The notes under the pieces: model-generated
The model's database searches: none
What the model was told of the DNA's origin: nothing
The model's input: the letters and a program-made list of their open reading frames with translations, nothing else
Assembly (NCBI GenBank): GCA_015178975.1
Contig: WHVD01000050.1
Coordinates: forward strand, 434,001 to 498,000
Direction: 5' to 3'
Source of the DNA: Hysterangium stoloniferum
Lineage: Eukaryota; Basidiomycota; Agaricomycetes; Hysterangiales; Hysterangiaceae
DNA: 64,000 bases
Shown: positions 23,501-34,440 of the stretch, piece by piece
Numbering within the stretch: position 1 is the stretch's first letter
Layout: each line of letters starts with the position of its first letter
Made by a program: the position numbers and the translations under genes

Positions 23501-23959
23501 GGGTGTTGTAGGTGCTTCGGCCGTTGCAGGTGCTTCGACCGTTGCAGATGCTTCGGCCATGGCAGGTAAGGCGGTGGTTACAGGGACGTCGGTCGTAGTA
23601 GGGACGTCGGTCGTAGTAGGGACGTCGGTCGTAGTAGGGACGTCGGTCGTAGTAGGGACGTCGGTCGTAGTAGGGACGTCGGTCGTAGTAGGGACGCCGG
23701 CAGTCGCAGGTACGTCGGTCATTGTAGGTACGTGGGTCCTCGAAGTTGACTCAGGTACAGGTTTGGATACAGGTACAGGCAGAGCATCGGATGCAGGCGC
23801 GGGTACAGTAGGTTCGTCGATGGAGGCGGGCTCAACAGGAGCAGGGGCGGCAGGGACAGGGGTGTCAATTGACTCGGGTTCCTTTCCATTTGAAGGCGGG
23901 GTATCCTTTGAGGATTGTGGGAGGATTATCGTTGAGAGTCGTTTTATCGCGGCGGACAT
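20510..23959 (-). CDS. SDR-like protein with long disordered N-terminus, 5 exons
   Basis: Exons by eye: 21926-23959, 21633-21770, 21430-21567, 20696-21370, 20510-20611. Introns are 155, 65, 59 and 84 nt, all in phase, giving 1028 residues. Residues 1-650 are low complexity: a VPTTTD tract (18-bp DNA repeat at 23583-23690), KEKE stretches, and three copies of a motif RDPRD-GR-TI-RFS--LR--GRG near residues 195, 345 and 475. A short-chain dehydrogenase fold follows: VVVVTGASKGVG (dinucleotide site), a beta-strand region DLLIHAAGSRANPAA, LKTNLSGPIALTNALLPHIK, a 100-residue Pro/Ala/Glu insertion with an AP repeat, then LFSLAHAALQVVV. At that last place family members have YxxxK, whereas here I read F-S-L-A-H. 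The usual HPG motif is also changed. The start at 23959 (MSAAIKRL) was chosen for its context; the frame is open to 24229. Probably nucleotide-binding but not a classical dehydrogenase. Confidence 0.75.
23583..23690. repeat. 18-bp minisatellite coding VPTTTD
   Basis: Six tandem copies of GGGACGTCGGTCGTAGTA, nearly identical, inside exon 1 of the SDR-like gene. They encode six VPTTTD hexapeptides on the minus strand. Near-identity at DNA level points to recent slippage or expansion, so copy number probably varies between strains. Confidence 0.9.
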
Positions 23960-24399
23960 CGTCGTCAACTGGAGAATGAAGACAGTGACCGAACGTGGGA
24001 AACTGTCGTCAGATGTCAAGTTTGATTTTTTATCTCCGACGTGACGATATGTGTAGATCACGCTTCCGTTGTGGGGACTTCGCGCGGGAATTTCGGAAGC
24101 AGACTCGGAAGCTGGGTAATAATCGCATCCTTGTGGATGCCGAGAAAATTCCAAGGTTTTCGAGAGAGTTGTCAGAAACATTGCTCTATTCCCCAATTTG
24201 ACACATTTTTCCCAGTTTCTGGAACACATACCGCCTCGAAAGCCCAGCCATGATATAATGAATATAATATCTCAGTTGACACAATTGAAGAACTGACTTT
24301 ATTGTAATTGTACCTATCATGAATATAATATCTGCTGATGTTTTAGTACTATCTAGAATGGTTTGACATAAGTAACTTACCTCAGTCAACCCAGTTTAG

Positions 24400-25080
24400 G
24401 GGGCAGGTCACTTTCAACTTAGTAGGGGGGCCAGGATGACTTTTATTTAATTTAATTTAAATGTCCACTTTAGGGTAGGTCACTTTCAACTTGTAGCAGA
24501 GGACCCAGGTTTATTTTAATTTATTTAATGTCCACTTTAGGGCTGGTCATTTCAACTTGGGGGGGAGGCCCAGGATGGTTTTTATTTAATTTAATTTAAA
24601 TATCACTTTAGGGCAGGTCACTTCAATTTGTAGTTAGTAGGGGACTGGGATGTCCACTTTAGGGCAGGTCACTTTCAACTTGTAGCAGAGGGCCCAGGTT
24701 TATTTTAATTTATTTAATGTCCACTTTAGGGCAGGTCAAATGTATTTTGTTTTATTTAATTAAATGTCCACTTTAGGGGGGCAGGTCACTTTCAACTTGT
24801 AGTGTTAAGAGGGTTGGGATGACTTTTTATTTAAATATCACATGTGTATGTATTTATTTATTTTATTTTATTGTCACTTTAGGGCAGGTCAGATGTATTT
24901 ATTTTAATTTATTGTCACTTTAGGGGGCAGATCAAATGTATTTTATTTAATTTGTCACTTTAGGGGGCAGAGCCAGGATGATTTTTATTTTTATTTCATT
25001 TCACTTCACTTCAGGGTAATAATGATGATTGTATTTTATTTTAATTTAATTTAATTTCACTTTGACTTCAGGGCCGGGGC
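24400..25080. repeat. Degenerate tandem array, unit with TCCACTTTAGGG...CAGGTCA
   Basis: About ten irregular copies of a unit with TGTCCACTTTAGGGCAGGTC, CACTTTCAACTTGTAG and a T-rich linker (TTTATTTTAATTTATTTAAT). Unit length varies from about 45 to 110 bp because parts drop out. No coding potential. It could be rDNA spacer subrepeats, since an 18S fragment lies 2 kb downstream in the same orientation, or an independent satellite. Confidence 0.75.
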
Positions 25081-25084
25081 AAAG

Positions 25085-25775
25085 GCTTTTTATTTATTTA
25101 TTTATTCATCCATTTGGTTTGTTGTTTTATTTATTGCTTGGCTTGCATTTCATTCATTGGTTGGGTTGTTGCTTTATTTGTGATTTATTATTTATTTATT
25201 GCTTTTGGGGCCTTGGATTGGATTGGATTTTATTTCATTGGTTGTTTTATTTTTATTTATTTTATTTATTCATTGCCATTTCATCCATTGGTTTGTATTT
25301 TATTTGCTTGTTGCATTTTATTCCACTGGTTGTTTATTTTATTTATTCATCCATTGGTTTGTATTTTATTTGCTTGTTGCATTTTTAGTCCACTGGTTGT
25401 TTATTTTATTTGCTTGTTGCGTTTTATTTCACTGGTTGTTTATTTTATTTATTCATCCATTGGTTTGTATTTTATTTGCTTGTTGCATTTATATTCCACT
25501 GGTTGTTTATTTTATTTGCTTGTTGCGTTTTATTTCACTGGTTGTTTATTTTATTTATTCATCCATTGGTTTGTATTTTATTTGCTTGTTGCATTTTTAG
25601 TCCACTGGTTGTTTATTTTATTTGCTTGTTGCATTTTATTTCACTGGTTGTTTATTTTATTTATTCATCCATTGGTTTGTATTTTATTTGCTTGTTGCAT
25701 TTATATTCCACTGGTTGTTTATTTTATTTATTCATCTATTGGTTTGTGTTTTATTAATTGTATTATTATTTGTGG
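25085..25775. repeat. T-rich higher-order tandem array
   Basis: Repeats of TTTCACTGGTTGTTTATTTT, ATTTATTCATCCATTGGTTT and GTATTTTATTTGCTTGTTGC in alternating short and long versions, giving a higher-order period of about 100-180 bp. The long hydrophobic reading frames here (266, 133 and 115 codons in three frames) are products of the repeat and not genes. It follows directly on the array at 24400-25080. Confidence 0.85.
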
Positions 25776-25879
25776 GGATGATGTTCCGGAGTTTGTGTCA
25801 TTTGGTGTTGAAAATTTAGAGTCAGTTGTGACACCCTTTTTTGGTGGTGAGAATGAACATCTGGCACTTTTTGAACCTA

Positions 25880-25990
25880 GTATGTCAATTGTGGACCACC
25901 CAAATGGAGGTTAATGCATGTGGGAACTGTGTGACACCTCCCAGACCCTCCTGCCTACTACATGAAGGGGTGAAAGCAAGTAATGGAAAG
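25880..25990 (+). repeat. Fragment of dispersed repeat D (third copy)
   Basis: Contains TCAATTGTGGACCACC, GGAGGTTAATGCATG and ACACCTCCCAGA, then CCTACTACATGAAGG. The same series of words in the same order occurs at 50450-50560 and, on the minus strand, at 39375-39260. Only the first 100 bp or so are recognisable here. Confidence 0.55.
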
Positions 25991-27086
25991 AAGTGAAAGG
26001 GTGGTCCACATAATTAAAAATTGGTCTGATGCAGTGGTTAACTGCTGAGGGTTGAGGATTAATTGGGCTGTCCCTGTAGCTTTGAAGGTTGAAAGGTTGT
26101 CTTTCACCACTGATGAATTGGCCTTTGGAGGTGTTCAATAATTTTATTGTTATTGCTTCATTGACGAAGGGGGTTGAGGATTCAGTGGTGTGGGGTTTAC
26201 TCAGTAGGCTTTCCTACAGAACCTTAGTAGCCAAGGGGGTAGAAAGATCAATGCAATAATGGTTGCAATGGGGAGAAGTGGTTGTGAACCTTTTATGAGT
26301 CACTCCCACGCGGCTTGCCTATCTCCAGCAATCCTCTTTTTGTGGTGGTCGTGTAGGCCTTTCCACCTTTGTAGTCAAGGTGGGTTGTACATTCTGAAGT
26401 TGGTACCTTATACGCGACCCTCTGAAGTTGTACATCCACTGTGACTGTGCACTGTGAGAGGTGTTTGAGTTTGTTTTTAAAAAAGTGTCTACTCTCCATG
26501 GAAGGAAAATGATTTGTAACAAATTTTAGTATGCCATGGTGGGGAGCGTTTTGGAGATGTTGACTGGCTTTCTTTGGTCTGAGCCATTGATGTATCTGCC
26601 ATGCAGAGTGGACTGGTTTGGGATGGGGGGGCCGAGTCCTTAAGATTAGATCGGTCTTTGGACTCTACAAAGTTGGGTGATGTGGTTTTGAAATGTTTGC
26701 TTGCAAAGTCAAGGGAATGTGGATGACTTGCCGATGGCCAAGCCTGTTGTGCAATTAAATCCTTGAGGATCCACCTAGGGATTGGGATTGATGCGTTCAA
26801 AGCCCGTTTCTATGGTAGTCCTCTTTGAAGGCTGTGACTTCAGCTCCTATTGGACTGGAAGATCGTGTCTGAAACATGTGAGAATGGGGAATAAGGTGTC
26901 ATTGTCTGTCCCTTTGGGAGAAGTTATAATCCTCTGGGGTGGGTGGTGTGGTGATGATTTCAAAAGTGTCCTTTTTCTAAAAGCCTTTATCAAATGAATG
27001 CCAGTCGGGAAGGAGGGGAGACCCTCTTTTCCTGATGATGTGCATGTGGAGGGTGACTTTGCTTGCCCTCCACCGAAATGGATAGT
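25991..27086. other. Unassigned region upstream of the 18S fragment
   Basis: G/T-rich, without trusted ORFs. As it lies directly before the 18S 5' end it may be remnants of the external transcribed spacer, but nothing in it proves this. A short inverted repeat GGAGGGTGAC/TTGCCCTCC occurs near 27050-27072, just before the 18S start. Confidence 0.3.
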
Positions 27087-28023
27087 TACCTGGTTGATCC
27101 TGCCAGTAGTCATATGCTTGTCTCAAAGATTAAGCCATGCATGTCTAAGTATAAACAAATTTGCACTATGAAACTGCGAATGGCTCATTAAATCAGTTAT
27201 AGTTTATTTGATGGTACCTTGCTACATGGATAACTGTGGTAATTCTAGAGCTAATACATGCGTCAAAGCTGCGACTTCCAGAAACAGTGTATTTATTAGA
27301 TAAAAAACCAACATGGCTCACCACTTCCTTGGTGATTCATAATAACTTCTCGAATTGCATGGCCTTGTGCAGGCGATGCTTCATTCAAATATCTGCCCTA
27401 TCAAGTTTAGATGGTAGGATAGAGGCCTACCATGCTTTCAACAGGTGACGGGGAATAAGGGTTCAATTCCGGAGAGGGAGCCTGAGAAACAGCTACCACA
27501 TCCAAGGAAGGCAGCAGGCATGCAAATTACCCAATCCTGACACAGGGTAGTGACAATAAATAACAATATGGGGCTCTTTTGGGTCCCATAATTGGAATGA
27601 GTACAATTTAAATCCCTTAATGAGGAACAATTGGAGGGCAAGTCTGGTGCCAGCAGCCATGGTAATTCCAGCTCCAATAGTGTATTTTAAAGTTGTTGCC
27701 GTTAAAAAGCTCGTAGTTGAACTTCCATGGGCCCGTGTGGTCTACCTCACAGTCAGTCCTGTGTGGGTCCGTGCTCCCTGGTGGTGAGCTCTGATGCTGT
27801 TCACTTGGCGTTGGAGCTTACCACCTCTGTTACCTTGAGAAAATTAGAGTGTTCAAAGCAGGCAATATGCCCGAATACATTAGCATGGAATAACGAAATA
27901 GGATGTGTGGTTCTATTTTGTTGGTTTCTAGAGTTGCTGTAATGATTAATAGGCATAGTTGGGGGCATTAGTATTCAGTTGCTAGAGGTGAAATTCTTGG
28001 ATTTACTGAAGACTAACTACTGT

Positions 28024-28060
<37 letters not shown>

Positions 28061-28093
28061 TGAAGGTTAGGGGATCGAAAACAATCAGATACC
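27087..28093 (+). pseudogene. 18S rRNA gene, 5' part (decayed)
   Basis: Starts at the mature 18S 5' end (TACCTGGTTGATCCTGCCAG at 27087). It continues through conserved blocks such as ATGGCTCATTAAATCAGTTA, ACCACATCCAAGGAAGGCAG, GGTAATTCCAGCTCCAATAG, AAAGCTCGTAGTTGAACTTC and finally GATCGAAAACAATCAGATACC. It then stops within the conserved AGATACC(GTCGTAG) region. About 1007 nt, with small deletions. Many CpG sites are TG or CA (for example GCAGCCATGGTAATT where GCAGCCGCGGTAATT is universal). The missing 3' half, the CpG loss and the deletions show that it is not a working rRNA gene. Confidence 0.93.
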
Positions 28094-28322
28094 CCTTTTA
28101 GGACACTCCGGGTGCCTCAACATGGCGAAAGGGTGAACATTCTAAAAAACAGAATGGCTAAATCCCACGGTGCAAGAAGTTAGAGCACTAGATATCCTTA
28201 TGTACAGTCAAACACTTGACATATTCAGGAGACTAGGAGCCTGAGAAAATATAGAAAGAAAGCAAATAATAAAATTATTTAAAACAGTAGCCCTCGGGCA
28301 CAAAATTAAGAAAATATTACAG

Positions 28323-29762
28323 ATGACTAGATCGTCTAACTCAAAGCGTGGAAAAACTAGATCGAGTTTTAAGTCCACAGAGTACATTAACTCAGACAAT
28401 GAGTTAATAAAAGATACAGAAAAGGAAATGAACACACAGACACCTATACCCCCATTAGGGGGAAAGACCTCTCAGCCCCCAACTGAGACAGGAACACCCC
28501 AATTGACAGGGGTGAATGCACCCCAATCCTTAACAGGCACAATAATGCCTCAGGCCCATGTTGGGATAAAGATGCCCCTAGAGCAACGAATGCCTCTAGC
28601 ACAACCAGAACAACCGCTGCTCATAGAGCAGTGAGAAATAGAACCAAATAGATCTCTGCCAATCAAACCCTTACCGTCAAGGAAGAGATCAAGGAGAGAT
28701 TTAGAGGAAGAAACAGATGTATGCAGCGTCAGAGACCTCCTAATGGAGAATAAGGACCAAGAGTCCTCACAACACACATCGGGGATGAAGAGAACCCCTG
28801 AAACACACAGCATCCTTGTGGATAGACCGCGTCCGACCTGATTCTGACAGGGAATAAACCCCCTGAAGGAGGACAAATGGGCACTAGATATTGATTTTGA
28901 CCAGAGTATAATTAATACAACCCCGGAACTAGTATGGCTGGGAAGGAAACTACCCGAATCGGAACTTGACTTCCTATATGATCTAAGACCGGTAACAGTA
29001 ATAGCGCATATATTTGGAGCAAAAAAGATAGGAGGCATTCCCGGGAGAAGACCGGAGTCCACAATACTGTTCAAAAAAGCAGTAAAAAACTTTATGAGGA
29101 AAAAAGACAAAGAGCTCCATTACAATGAAGACGAGATATCTGTGAAAGAGCTAGGGAATGGAACAAGAGAACCCTTGTGGGTTATTGTGACACTACCAAA
29201 GTTACCGCAGGTAGATTTGCCAATGGACTCGCAGATATACATGGACCTAGCGTCCGAAATAACAGCTACGAGATACATAGGGAAAAGAGGAATTTGGACC
29301 ATCGAATTCCTACCATACCCATGGTTCAACTCCCCGCATATCATGTGGCTGTTAAAAAATGTAGAAGACACCCAGTCGAAGGAAGCCATAAAAGCTTCCT
29401 TAATGGCGAATTTAGCCACCATCTTTAAGGACAACAAAAACCAAAGAGTGGCAATTGAATCTATGGAGATCAAAGAGCCGAACGAAAGGGAAGACAAGGA
29501 ATGGGAAGTAACAATACAGTTTCTCTCATTCCCTGAAACACCTCTATTATCACCGGTTTTCATCCCCAATAACTGAATCAGAGTCCCTAACACAAAATGG
29601 ATATTCGACGAGGGTCCATTCTGTATGGCCTGTGCGAAGCATAACCATAAATTCAGCAACTGCTTGATGAGGCGTCAAATTCAACCATTCGACTTTCTGC
29701 GAGAAGATGGAGACCCTCCTACCACAAGTGATTGGAAAATCACCAAATGGATGGAGGAATAA
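28323..29762 (+). pseudogene. LINE ORF1 (gag-like, CCHC zinc knuckle)
   Basis: One frame runs from ATG 28323 to TAA 29760-29762 (479 codons) interrupted only by TGA stops (28632-28634, two near 28840, and 29574-29576). The N-terminal part is Pro/Thr-rich and charged, the middle is globular (ELDFLYDLRPVTVIAHIFGA), and near the C-terminus CMACAKHNHKFSNC has the spacing C-x2-C-x4-H-x4-C of a nucleic-acid-binding zinc knuckle. In the family ORF1 coats the element RNA. The all-TGA stops point to deamination decay of a once intact ORF. Confidence 0.75.
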
Positions 29763-30299
29763 AAAAGTAATAGGAACTTTCTAGCTTCTTGGAGCAGAGA
29801 AAAACCTAGAAAGAAAAGAGACCCAGTCTCATACTCTCTAAAAGTACATACAATTGTATAATAGATAGAAGTAATAAAGTATATAAAAGAAACAAAGAGC
29901 CTAAGGCGGATTGGAGATAACACCACTCTGCAACCTTAGAACCTCGGAGCGGCCTATCCCCAGAAGGTGTCATTCTGGAAAGTCGATGGTGATTGTCTAG
30001 CTAGCATCAACAAAGACTATAAACAACAACTGCTACTACAAACAAACTACAAATATTAAACATAAATAAAATGGTGATTGAGAACGGTACTGGCTCGAAT
30101 GATGGAAATGTCCCCTCTAGTGACATCTCTGAAAGGGAACTCGAGGGATCACATGAGTTCTGAGAGAGTGACACTGAACGAAACCATGCTCATGGTAGCG
30201 AAACAAGTGGACAGAACCCTTTCAGAGACCGAAATGACCCCACGACGACCCCCTCAGGGGATAACTCAGACGCAAAAATCCCAAGTACTCCAAAAGATA

Positions 30300-30718
30300 A
30301 ATTCGTTTATCATAAAGGAGGAAACAGGGCAAGACAAGGTATAACCATTGCCTTTTGGAACACCAGAGGAAAACAATGGAAATCCAAACAGTCAAAGTGG
30401 CCATATATTATTAAAATAATAAGAACAGAAAATATAGGAGTCCTTGCATTGCAGGAAACCTGACTCAACGAAATGGAAAAAACAAAATTAACAAATGCCT
30501 ACCCCCGAATACTGTTGATTAGTAATAGTAACTCAACAGCTAAGGAAGGGGTAGCTTTTGTTATAAATCAAAAACTATTAAAATTAAAAGAAAATGAAAT
30601 AAAAGTAGATTTTACGGTCCCTAATAGAGTTATAGACTTAACTTTTCAATGGGGAGACTGAGAAAAAATTCGAATAATAAATGTTTATGTACCTAGGAGG
30701 ATATCTGAAAACTATTAA
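30300..30718 (+). pseudogene. LINE ORF2 fragment: AP endonuclease domain
   Basis: The translation has ITIAFWNTRGKQ, IGVLALQET, GVAFVINQK and IRIINVYVP in order, the successive strands of the apurinic endonuclease domain that nicks target DNA for target-primed reverse transcription. In-frame stops after LQET and FQWGD are TGA. It ends near 30718, before the domain is complete, and no reverse transcriptase follows. Confidence 0.72.
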
Positions 30719-30954
30719 GTATACCAAATTCTAATATACTCTAAAGGTCATTTAAACATCTGGGATGTGATTCAAACATAATTTGGTTTTTAAAACTTTT
30801 AAAAAGTTTTAAACTCTCTCATACATTACAAACTCAAGAACCTTTCTGGACACAAGTAGACAATAAAAAAAATTAGTAGTTTGAAACACTAATACTTTTA
30901 AAAAATAGATACCTTTAGATAGTCCATTCCATGCATATGTATATCATTGGCACC

Positions 30955-31378
30955 TCTAAATACATATGTATTACTTCGGAATGGATCTGTTAATCTAAAC
31001 AGATTTCTACTTGATTCAACATACCCAGAATATATAGGGGGTTTTACTTAATAAAGGCAGCTGTGGTATGAAAAATTTCCAATAATATTTTACATATTTT
31101 ACATGGAAATAACTTCATTACAACTTTTAAAAAACAAAGTACTAATAAAAGTATTAGTAGACATCTGTAAAAGGAAGGAAATTATATACAATGGAATTTG
31201 TTAAATAACTATGGGTTGTATAAGATGTAATATGGAGAACTATTTCTGATGGTTGTTTTTTGATAATATAATTGTTTCAGAATAGATATCACTCTTTAAA
31301 GATGGAGTTTTGTAAAAATAAGACTTTTATTAGTAAATATTTGAGATTATAGTAATTATAAACACCCTCCTATCTTCA
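30955..31378 (+). repeat. Dispersed repeat R1, copy 1
   Basis: About 420 bp sharing order and wording with 49212-49808: GGAATGGATCTGTTAATCT, ACAGATTTCTACTTGATTCA, TTTTAAAAAACAAAGTAC, TATGGAGAACTATTTCT and CTTTTATTAGTAAATATTTG. Copy 2 has an extra ~160 bp after GGATCTGTCAATCT. Noncoding and AT-rich. The class of element is not clear. Confidence 0.7.
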
Positions 31379-32372
31379 ACTCAAACACTACCAGATGGCA
31401 AATGGCAATTTGCAATCATGGTTATACTCACAGGTTCTTCCAAGCTCAGATCATATAGATGCTTGTTGGAAATCATGTCAAGGTCAACAGATATGCAGAG
31501 GTACACCCTCTATAATGGAAATCTGGATACACATTCCTATCATGCTTGTTTTGTCCCTGAATTATGAGAGCTTGACAGAGACATGGTGTCTGCCTAAAAA
31601 GCTCAAATTATTTCAGAATTCAAACCATCTTGAAGGTCTCCACTACAACCTTGTAGGCAAAGCCATCTATTCACTATCTGTTCAACACTTTACATCAAGG
31701 TTCCATAATAGCAATGCTATCTATGAGCATGATGGTTTACGACATGCAGGATCCTCAGTAAAAATACAAAAAGGTCCCATATCACAATATCTTGAAGAGA
31801 AGATTTAGACAGTTTCAGGCATATCTTCATATACCAGTGCTGTTATATATGTGTTGCAAGGTGGAATTAAAGCTCAGGAAGAGTTTCAGAAAATACAAAA
31901 AAGAGTCTTGGCTAATCACATATTCTTGTAAACTACAATTCTTCAGCAACACTGCCTCAAGCCACTCTAAATCCTACTATCTTTTCTCTATTTCCATCAG
32001 AGAAACACTTTTGGCTTATAAACCCCAGTAGGGTTGATATTCAAGATTATATTTGTATATCACCACAAAACATTCCTCGTATGACTCCAAAGCAAATTCA
32101 AATCACTCCAAATGCACCTAGTACACTCAAAAGACAAAATGGCAATCAATCTCATATATCAATCCAATCTGATGAGGATGATGAGGCATCCTATCCCCAA
32201 CAGAATTATTCTCAAAGATACCTTCAAAGAGTAGAGTCTGATAGTGAAGGCCAGGTGGTCATTCATAAAGCAAGGCCCAAAAGACTCCCAAAATCTATGT
32301 CTGTGCCTGCCTTATCTCCTATACCTGAGATTCCTGGGATAAGTTCTAATGCTTCACTATTTCCAATCTCAT

Positions 32373-33013
32373 TGTGAAGAGTCGATAGATTCTGACCGCT
32401 CGATATATGAAGAATAGTGTTTATTCAACTACTATTAGTAAGTATTGACCATTCAGTACAATACAGTAGGTTACTAGACTGATAGTACTAGTAGAGAGAT
32501 GCACTACACATCACAAGAGCAACTGTACAGTTTCTCGTGATGACTAGAACAAGAGAATAGAAGAGTTGACCTTTACGGTACAACTTGTAGCTAGAAGTAA
32601 GAGAGATAATCAGCGAAAGACTGAATATCTAGGATAGAGAGATAGCAGTGTGAGTTGACTATAGTGTCGACGAGCGCAAAGACTTGAGAGTGGGACTCGA
32701 CCTTCGCAGTTCGAGTCCAAAGACTATTAGTATGCGAGAAAACACTACCTTTATAGGTAGCTGAGATGTTACCCTTGACACCTCTCGCTATTCGACATCT
32801 GGGTCATTACGAGGTGGTGTCTGCTGGGTAAAAAAGTGTCTTGTCTTCTGGCGCCGAGTGCACCCACAGGTATACACAAAGCTTCGAACTAAGAAATAAA
32901 GGTACGCTCGAAAAGTATAAGGAATTAAAGAAAGGAAACAATACTAGATAATAATGTACTATAATATGTCTAATATTTAACAGCCTGGTCATGATATATG
33001 CATACCCTTCACA
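32373..33013 (+). repeat. Solo LTR C1 (TGTGA...TCACA), 641 bp
   Basis: Begins TGTGAAGAGTCG at 32373 and ends CCCTTCACA at 33013, flanked by the perfect 5-bp duplication CTCAT (32368-32372 and 33014-33018). Carries TGGCGCCGAGTGCACCCACA at about 32859-32878. The LTR at 34441-35042 is an inverted relative. It interrupts the PHD-finger gene in frame. Confidence 0.88.
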
Positions 33014-34440
33014 CTCATGTTGCTGTGGACATACTGGTGATGGTAATGAGAAAGCAGCTCAAGGGTTTACTAATGACTACATTTACTGTGATGAATGTCA
33101 TAATTGGTCTCATATCACTTGCCAACGTGAAGGAAGAGCTAGTAACCTTGGAAATAAGCCATTCATTTGTGATGAATGTGATATGGTTCATATTTAACTA
33201 GCATTGTGACCTCGATCAGAATGGTATGTGAACTTGTTTGATATTTGGATAACCTCTTACAGTTGTGTTTTAAATAGCTCAACAGCTCAACAGCTAAGTA
33301 ACCATGCTACTCAACCTTTGCACAAGTGCCTCTTGTAAGTTTTCAAACCCAAATTCCCCTTCAATTGTCTTAATGCATGTTAATCACATGTAGACCTGGT
33401 TTGGGTGCCCTTGCCCAACATGGGAAGTATTACTATCCTGTGCAGCTGATTCAACTTGATCATGATTCTGATCCCAAAAGATGGCATGTAAAATGGTGGC
33501 AACACAATCACTATCATAATCTATCTCCAACAGAGTCATGGATTCCAGAACATGATGTTATTGACTCCTTGTGGAGGGACCAGAAGTACAGATGGAAAAT
33601 TAGAGTAAGCTATTTGAAGGTAGTTGTAGTTATTAACATAACTGAAGTTTGACTTTATAGTTGGGAAAATGGGATTTGGTGTGCTCATTGTCACAGGAGG
33701 ATGACAAGATCTTGGATTACCTTCATTATCCCTCATCTCCAATATTTGATACTCTTCTGAAACCTCATCTTCCATTACTTAACAAGCTGGTGAAGACACC
33801 AAAACAAGTTAGAATAGAAGGGAAGAATGTCCTGCATTGGATTACCTGTACACTGGGAAGGCTATTTCAGAGTTGAAGGCTGAATCCACATACCTTAAAA
33901 ACCATCTTATATTGTTTTCTGGAAATCTCTCTTCCATACAAATTGCCATGACATATTATTGGCTGCATATGAACCTAGACTCTGGTACAAGGAACAAGGA
34001 TAAATGGATCCAAAGAGTACCTGCAGCTCATGCAATGACTCTTCTTATCCTCAAACAGTCCTACACTCAATTATCCCCTGATGGCCCACCTTTTGAGGAT
34101 CTTCCTAACAATACACAACTATTTCAAGACCTCCTAAAGCACTCATGGCATATACAGCATAGCCAGGGACCACCTTTCCCTGCTATAGATGTTGACAAAG
34201 AGGCCACTGGATTACTTGAACATGAAATGTTTGAGACTTCAAAAGCAGCAGGGCCTGCCAGCTTTCAATAATGGGGATTGGATGCAGGTAATCACCAGAA
34301 TAAATGGAGTCCATATCCTTTTGTTCCCCACTCTTGGAATGAATGTGATATTCCTGAACCAGAGGAGACTGAATATCAGGTATTTTACTATCAATTTCAA
34401 AATCTGATATAGATTACTACTCATACTTTGATATAGCATG

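Larger units (their letters stand above)
28094..30720 (+). mobile_element. Non-LTR retrotransposon (LINE), 5' end to endonuclease region
   Basis: Begins where 18S homology ends. A 5' untranslated part (28094-28322) is followed by ORF1 with a gag-type CCHC knuckle and by the start of ORF2, an AP-type endonuclease. No reverse transcriptase is present: sequence switches near 30720 to a region that leads into dispersed repeat R1. Non-LTR copies usually lose their 5' end, so a copy with 5' end and without 3' end suggests later deletion or insertion. Confidence 0.75.

Noticed and set aside
24400..25775. CRISPR-like array
   Set aside because: Repeats and linkers are both repetitive and of irregular length, and the organism is eukaryotic.
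25062..25914. Long hydrophobic ORFs (up to 266 codons) resembling a polytopic membrane protein
   Set aside because: Three frames of the same T-rich tandem array give the same hydrophobic repeat; this is a product of the DNA repeat.
32685..32720. Possible tRNA (GGACTCGA...TTCGAGTCC hairpin)
   Set aside because: Only one stem; no acceptor, D or anticodon arms around it, and it lies within a solo LTR.
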